This document shows positions 5,359 through 9,212 of a stretch of DNA of 9,212 bases, piece by piece; the first letter of the stretch is position 1, and each line of letters begins with the position of its first letter. This DNA comes from an uncultured Propionibacterium sp. (GTDB lineage: Bacteria > Actinomycetota > Actinomycetes > Propionibacteriales > Propionibacteriaceae). Location: the NCBI GenBank assembly GCA_938036835.1, contig CALHWB010000063.1, positions 1 through 9,212 of the forward strand, in the 5' to 3' direction. The notes beneath the pieces were generated by a model that ran no database searches, had not been told where the DNA came from, and saw only the letters and a program-made list of their open reading frames with translations. A program made the position numbers and the translations under genes.

Positions 5359-7383
5359 GTGTCCATCAGCATCGCCATCCTCGACCAGCAGACCTTACGG
5401 CCGCGAGAGGTGGGCGTCGGTACCACCGGGCTCGATCTGTTCGGCGATGACCACAATATCGTGGCTATGGCGGTGAACGGCAGCATCGTGGATCTGTCGA
5501 GTCTGCTGCACGACGGGGACGAGGTCGCACCGATCCCGATGGACTCCGACGAAGGGCTGCAAATCGTTCGGCATTCTGCGGCGCACGTCTGCGCTCAAGC
5601 CGTTCAGCAACTGCACCCGGAAGCGAAACTGGGCATCGGACCGCCCATCGTCGATGGGTTCTACTACGACTTCAAGGTGGCTCCGCTCAGCCCGGAGGAT
5701 CTAGTCAAGATCGAGAAGAGGATGCAGGCGGTCATCAAGGAGCGCCAGCGCTTCATCCGCCGGGTGGTCAGCGAACACGAGGCCCTGTCGGCAGAGGCCA
5801 ACGAGCCCTTCAAACTCGAATTGATTCGCGACAAGCACTCGGCTACCAGCGCAGATGGCAGCTCGGTGGAAGTAGGCGGCGCCGAGCTCACCATCTACGA
5901 CAACGTGCGCCCTAATGGTGAGGTGGCGTGGCGTGATCTGTGCCGTGGCCCGCATGTGCCTCATACCGGATATCTGAACGCGGTTGCGCTCATCAAAACC
6001 TCGGCTGCCTACTGGCGCGGCGATCAGCGCAACGAAGCACTACAGCGCATCTACGGCACAGCCTGGGCGTCGCGAGATGACCTCAAGGCATACCGGCATC
6101 GGATCGCCGAGGCCGCCAAGCGCGACCATCGGAAGCTGGGCACCGAACTGGATCTGTTTAGCTTCAATGAACTCGTTGGTCCCGGTCTGCCGTTGTTCCA
6201 TCCCAAGGGTGGAGCGATAAAACGGGTGATGGAGGATTACGTCCGTCAAGCCCACATCGACAATGGGTTTCTTTACGTGAGTACGCCACACATAGCCAAG
6301 GAAGAGCTGTTCCAGGTCTCCGGCCATCTGCCATACTATGCCGACGGCATGTTTCCACCTATGAACGACGGGGATGGCGAGCACGCCTATCGCCTAAAGG
6401 CGATGAACTGTCCGATGCACAATCTCATCTATCGTGGTCGAGGGCGTTCGTATCGGGAACTGCCGCTACGGCTGTTCGAGTTCGGCACGGTCTACCGCGA
6501 TGAGAAATCGGGTGTGGTGCAGGGACTGACTCGGGTGCGGTCCATCACCCAGGATGATTCGCACAGCTACTGCACCAAGGAACAGTCCCCAGATGAGATT
6601 CGGCATCTGGTTGGTTTCGTGCTGAAGCTGCTGGCCGATTTTGGTCTGACTGATATTGCCTTGGAACTGTCGACCCGCGATACCGATGGCAAGAAGGCTG
6701 GCAAGTTCATTGGGTCCGATGAGCAGTGGGCAGAGGCCACCGGGATACTGGCGCGGATAGCCCGGGAATCGGGCCTGCCAGTGGTGGACGATCCGGGCGG
6801 CGCGGCGTATTACGGCCCCAAGATCTCGATCCAGGCCAAGGACGCCATCGGACGTGCCTGGCAGATGTCCACCATCCAATACGACTTCAATCAGCCGGAA
6901 CGTTTCGGCTTGGAATACACCGCCTCCGATGGTTCCCGCCAGCGCCCGGTGATGATCCATTCAGCCAAGTTCGGATCGATTGAACGGTTCATGGGGGTGC
7001 TGATCGAGCACTATGCCGGTGCGTTCCCGGTGTGGTTGGCCCCGGTCCAGGTGGTGGGCATACCGGTTGCGGCGTCCTTCAATGACTATCTTGCCGCGGT
7101 GCTCACCAGGTTGACCAGCCGGGGGATCCGTGCCGAGCTGGATGCTGCCGATGACCGGATGCAGAAGAAGATCCGCAATGCTCAGAAACAGAAGGTGCCT
7201 TTCATGCTGATCGCCGGCGCTGAGGATGCCGAGGCCGGGGCGGTCTCCTTCCGGTTCCGCGATGGCTCCCAGCGCAACGGGGTACCGATCGATGAGGCCA
7301 TTGAGTTCATCTGTGGTTGGGCGGCAGCTCGACGCAATGACGATCCGCTGGCTGGCAGCGAGCTGATCGCCGAACAGGCCTGA
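5359..7383 (+). CDS. thrS: Threonyl-tRNA synthetase
   Basis: Cytosolic class II synthetase that charges tRNA-Thr and hydrolyses mischarged Ser-tRNA-Thr. The 674-aa product has all usual domains: TGS-like N-terminus (1–65); editing domain with H72 and H76 (RHSAAH) and C195/H199 (DLCRGPH); catalytic core (about 265–555) with FHPKGG, MNCPMH, motif 2 around YRDE (379–382) and motif 3 Arg543 in GSIERF; anticodon-binding domain (about 560–655) with WLAPVQVVGIPV and ADDRMQKKIRNAQ. The three catalytic zinc ligands are present: C351, H402, H534. One oddity is HSA at 534–536, where E. coli and M. tuberculosis have HRA. The start is GTG 5359 on SD evidence. It is the first gene of a four-gene operon; the next gene begins one base after its stop codon. 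Confidence 0.97.
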   Translation: MSISIAILDQQTLRPREVGVGTTGLDLFGDDHNIVAMAVNGSIVDLSSLLHDGDEVAPIPMDSDEGLQIVRHSAAHVCAQAVQQLHPEAKLGIGPPIVDGFYYDFKVAPLSPEDLVKIEKRMQAVIKERQRFIRRVVSEHEALSAEANEPFKLELIRDKHSATSADGSSVEVGGAELTIYDNVRPNGEVAWRDLCRGPHVPHTGYLNAVALIKTSAAYWRGDQRNEALQRIYGTAWASRDDLKAYRHRIAEAAKRDHRKLGTELDLFSFNELVGPGLPLFHPKGGAIKRVMEDYVRQAHIDNGFLYVSTPHIAKEELFQVSGHLPYYADGMFPPMNDGDGEHAYRLKAMNCPMHNLIYRGRGRSYRELPLRLFEFGTVYRDEKSGVVQGLTRVRSITQDDSHSYCTKEQSPDEIRHLVGFVLKLLADFGLTDIALELSTRDTDGKKAGKFIGSDEQWAEATGILARIARESGLPVVDDPGGAAYYGPKISIQAKDAIGRAWQMSTIQYDFNQPERFGLEYTASDGSRQRPVMIHSAKFGSIERFMGVLIEHYAGAFPVWLAPVQVVGIPVAASFNDYLAAVLTRLTSRGIRAELDAADDRMQKKIRNAQKQKVPFMLIAGAEDAEAGAVSFRFRDGSQRNGVPIDEAIEFICGWAAARRNDDPLAGSELIAEQA

Positions 7384-7384
7384 G

Positions 7385-7996
7385 ATGACCGAGTTCGACA
7401 GACCCGAAGTAGTCGAACCCGCAGAGCTTGCGGGCCAGCCAGACGCGCTGCAACGGCTCTGGACGCCCTACCGGATGACCTACATCGAGGGCAGCGATAG
7501 GCCGCGCGATGACTCTGCCGAGCAATGTCCGTTCTGCCGGGCTCCCCGGCGCAGCGATGCGGACGCATTGATAGTGCATCGCGGCCGCTGGGCCTACGTG
7601 ATCTGCAACCTGTACCCCTACAATCCAGGTCATCTGTTGGTCTGTAGTTACCGGCATGTCTCCAGCTATATCGATCTGACTCCGGCAGAGGCCGTGGAGA
7701 TTGCCGAATTGACCCAAAAAGCGGTGCGGGTCATTCAGCAGGTATCGGCACCGGCCGGGTTCAATTTGGGCATGAATCAGGGGTCCGTCGCAGGGGCCGG
7801 GATCGCCGCTCACCTGCATCAGCATGTCGTGCCGCGGTGGCCGGGAGACGCGAACTTCCTACCGATCATCGGGCGTACCAAGGCTTTGCCCCAGTTCTTG
7901 GCGGACACTCGGCGGCTGCTGGCCGAAGGCTGGGTAGACCTGTTTGGTGCCGTCCCGGATGGTCAACCACCAGATGTGGAGAAGCCGGATGCTTGA
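7385..7996 (+). CDS. HIT-family Ap4A phosphorylase-like protein
   Basis: Histidine-triad nucleotide enzyme of 203 aa, close to M. tuberculosis Rv2613c, an Ap4A phosphorylase that cleaves diadenosine tetraphosphate; the exact substrate here is inferred. Visible landmarks are LQRLWTPYRM (22–31), a CPFC pair (C48, C51) likely to bind zinc as in the HIT/GalT superfamily, NLYPYNPGHLLV (75–86), and the triad H143-L-H145-Q-H147 in HLHQHVVPRW with catalytic His145, followed by GDANF. The C-terminal tail of about 25 residues is low in conservation. ATG 7385 lies one base after the thrS stop, with no clear SD, so translation is probably coupled. Its end overlaps the next gene by 8 nt. Synthetases produce Ap4A as a side product, which may explain the pairing with thrS (inference). 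Confidence 0.9.
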   Translation: MTEFDRPEVVEPAELAGQPDALQRLWTPYRMTYIEGSDRPRDDSAEQCPFCRAPRRSDADALIVHRGRWAYVICNLYPYNPGHLLVCSYRHVSSYIDLTPAEAVEIAELTQKAVRVIQQVSAPAGFNLGMNQGSVAGAGIAAHLHQHVVPRWPGDANFLPIIGRTKALPQFLADTRRLLAEGWVDLFGAVPDGQPPDVEKPDA

Positions 7997-8642
7997 GCAC
8001 ATCCGTGCCCGGTGGACCCGGGCGATCAGGCCGATCGTTCGGGCACTGCTGCGGCTGGGTATTCGCCCCGATGCGGTGACCTGGTTCGGGACCGTAGCTG
8101 TGACGATCATCGCATTGCTCTGTTTTCCTCAGGGCTGGCTTTGGCAGGGCACATTGGCGATGCTTCCGGTGATCTTTTCCGACTCCCTCGACGGCGCCAT
8201 GGCGCGGGAATCCGGTTGTACCTCGAAATGGGGCGCCTTTTTGGACTCCACCCTGGACCGGATCGCGGACGGCGCTGTCCTGGCCGGACTGGCGCTCTAT
8301 TTCGCTGGGCCCGGCCAGTCCCGGTTTGGTGTCGCGCTGGCCCTCGGCAGTTTGGTGTTCGCCCAGGTGACTTCGTACAGCAAGGCTCGCGGTGAGACGG
8401 TTGGCGTAGCGGTCCGGGTAGGGCTGGTGGGCCGGGCCGACCGGCTGGTGATCGGCTTGACCGGGACGCTGCTCACAGGGCTGGGTGTGCGTCCCGCCCT
8501 GTTGATCGCGCTGACCCTGCTGTTGATAGGCGGTGCGTTCACCGTCGCCCAGCGGTTCTGGGTGGTGTACCGGGCCACCCATTCCGAACTGGGGGACGAT
8601 ACCATCCCCGATTGCGGTCCCACCCCCATCGGTCCGGCATGA
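7989..8642 (+). CDS. pgsA: Phosphatidylinositol-phosphate synthase (CDP-alcohol phosphotransferase)
   Basis: Integral membrane enzyme that joins CDP-diacylglycerol and inositol-1-phosphate to make phosphatidylinositol phosphate, the base of PI, PIMs and related glycolipids in actinobacteria. The 217-aa product carries the complete CDP-alcohol motif D65-x2-D68-G-x2-A-R73-x8-G82-x3-D86-x3-D90, which holds the metals and CDP. Hydrophobic segments lie at about 30–47, 52–64, 93–108, 113–130, 152–165 and 167–187, as in the six-helix fold. YSKARGE (130–136) and the Arg-rich GRADR stretch fit inositol-phosphate-binding members rather than phosphatidylglycerol-phosphate synthase. Start: ATG 7989, with GGAG at 7978–7981 (7-nt spacer), overlapping the HIT stop by 8 nt. 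An in-frame upstream ATG at 7944 is less likely. The M. tuberculosis equivalent is pgsA1 (Rv2612c). Confidence 0.92.
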   Translation: MLEHIRARWTRAIRPIVRALLRLGIRPDAVTWFGTVAVTIIALLCFPQGWLWQGTLAMLPVIFSDSLDGAMARESGCTSKWGAFLDSTLDRIADGAVLAGLALYFAGPGQSRFGVALALGSLVFAQVTSYSKARGETVGVAVRVGLVGRADRLVIGLTGTLLTGLGVRPALLIALTLLLIGGAFTVAQRFWVVYRATHSELGDDTIPDCGPTPIGPA

Positions 8643-9212
8643 ACTGGCTCACCCCCGATCGTCAACTGTTGCTGTTACGCGCCGGGGCGCGCGTCCCAAC
8701 GGGTATCTGGTGGCCGGTTGGCCAACTGGTAAGCAGCCTGCTTGCCATACGGCCCCCCAAGCCTCTACGGCAATGGGAACGCAACGCCACGGTGGCCTGC
8801 GGACAGCGTCCCGGTTTGCAGCTGCGCAGACGGGCACAGTGGTTCTGGCTGCGCAACACCGTTGGCTCACTGCAATTGGGGCATTGGTCATCGCGACGGA
8901 TCAATCGGGCGGTCCGGATCGATCCCGCTGCCCTGGTGCGGCTGCGGGATCTGCGTTCCGATCGAGGTCTGGTGATTGCTTTACCGCACATGGGGTCGTG
9001 GGATCTAGCCGGTGCCTTTGCCTGCATCAATGGATTGCCGCTCACCACGGTTGCCGAGCGGTTGCCCGCTGGCCAGTTCGAGTACTTCAGCCGATTGCGC
9101 GCCAGGCTCGGCATGCACGTCTATCCCTATACTGAGCCGAATCTGATTCCTACCCTGGTGGCTGCGGTGCGGGCCGGCCGCGTGGTTTGTTTGGTCGCGG
9201 ACCGGGATTTCG
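8639..9212 (+). CDS. patA: PatA-type phosphatidylinositol mannoside acyltransferase, 5' part
   Basis: Start of a membrane-associated lysophospholipid/lipid A-type acyltransferase that puts an acyl chain on the mannose of PIM at the inner leaflet. The frame is open from ATG 8639 to the window end (191 codons seen; full members are about 300 aa). Landmarks: the catalytic HxxxxD motif H117-M-G-S-W-D122 in ALPHMGSWDLAG, TTVAERL, FEYFSRLRARLGM and, at the cut end, VVCLVADRDF, which match the mycobacterial Rv2611c pattern. Its ATG overlaps the pgsA stop (ATGA) and has no clear SD, so translation is coupled. Operon position after PI-phosphate synthase supports PIM acylation rather than lipid A synthesis. 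The gene is truncated only by the window edge. Confidence 0.88.
   Translation, partial: MNWLTPDRQLLLLRAGARVPTGIWWPVGQLVSSLLAIRPPKPLRQWERNATVACGQRPGLQLRRRAQWFWLRNTVGSLQLGHWSSRRINRAVRIDPAALVRLRDLRSDRGLVIALPHMGSWDLAGAFACINGLPLTTVAERLPAGQFEYFSRLRARLGMHVYPYTEPNLIPTLVAAVRAGRVVCLVADRDF

Noticed and set aside
4914..5486. 190-codon minus-strand ORF overlapping the thrS start
   Set aside because: No SD or known motif, biased toward Pro/Arg/Ser as in shadow frames, and it overlaps the start of thrS antisense.
1..9212. CRISPR array, insertion sequence, toxin–antitoxin or defence genes
   Set aside because: No regularly spaced repeats, no transposase or terminal repeats, and every recognised gene is housekeeping.

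Overview
The window is GC-rich bacterial DNA with very short gaps inside operons. Its gene order is typical of an actinobacterium (Actinomycetota): DUF3000 next to rnd, a Val/Gly/Cys/Val tRNA cluster, and thrS – HIT protein – phosphatidylinositol-phosphate synthase – PIM acyltransferase. Phosphatidylinositol lipid synthesis next to thrS is almost diagnostic for this phylum; the same run occurs in Mycobacterium tuberculosis. The genus cannot be fixed from the sequence. A propionibacterial-type organism is only a guess.

Left part (about 1–3790, minus strand). From right to left there is a two-repeat CbiX/sirohydrochlorin-chelatase-like gene (2833–3612), a methionine sulfoxide reductase B gene (2234–2662, TTG start with a strong SD), a DUF3000 gene (1444–2010) and rnd (ribonuclease D, 191–1444). 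DUF3000 and rnd share one base (TGATG) and are clearly cotranscribed. Hairpins overlap the stop codons of msrB and rnd and probably act as terminators. A 17-bp perfect dyad next to a -10-like hexamer lies about 100 bp upstream of the chelatase-like gene and looks like an operator.

Middle (about 3613–5358). This is a largely non-coding stretch with four tRNA genes: tRNA-Val(CAC) on the minus strand, diverging from tRNA-Gly(GCC), tRNA-Cys(GCA) and tRNA-Val(GAC) on the plus strand. None encodes CCA. The two Val tRNAs differ at five positions and form a 72-bp inverted pair. A GC hairpin follows the last tRNA. After it come about 680 bases without a convincing gene, holding a run of hairpins, a 17-bp repeated element and the thrS leader.

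Right part (5359–9212, plus strand). A tight operon contains thrS (674 aa, GTG start), an HIT-family Ap4A phosphorylase-like protein (1-nt gap), PI-phosphate synthase (8-nt overlap) and a PatA-type acyltransferase (ATGA overlap, cut by the window end). The last two act in phosphatidylinositol and phosphatidylinositol-mannoside synthesis at the membrane; the mannosyltransferase pimA would be expected just beyond the edge.

Most of the window is ordinary housekeeping DNA. The best leads are the chelatase-like protein with displaced metal-binding residues, its candidate operator, the structured non-coding stretch after the tRNAs, and the thrS leader hairpin.
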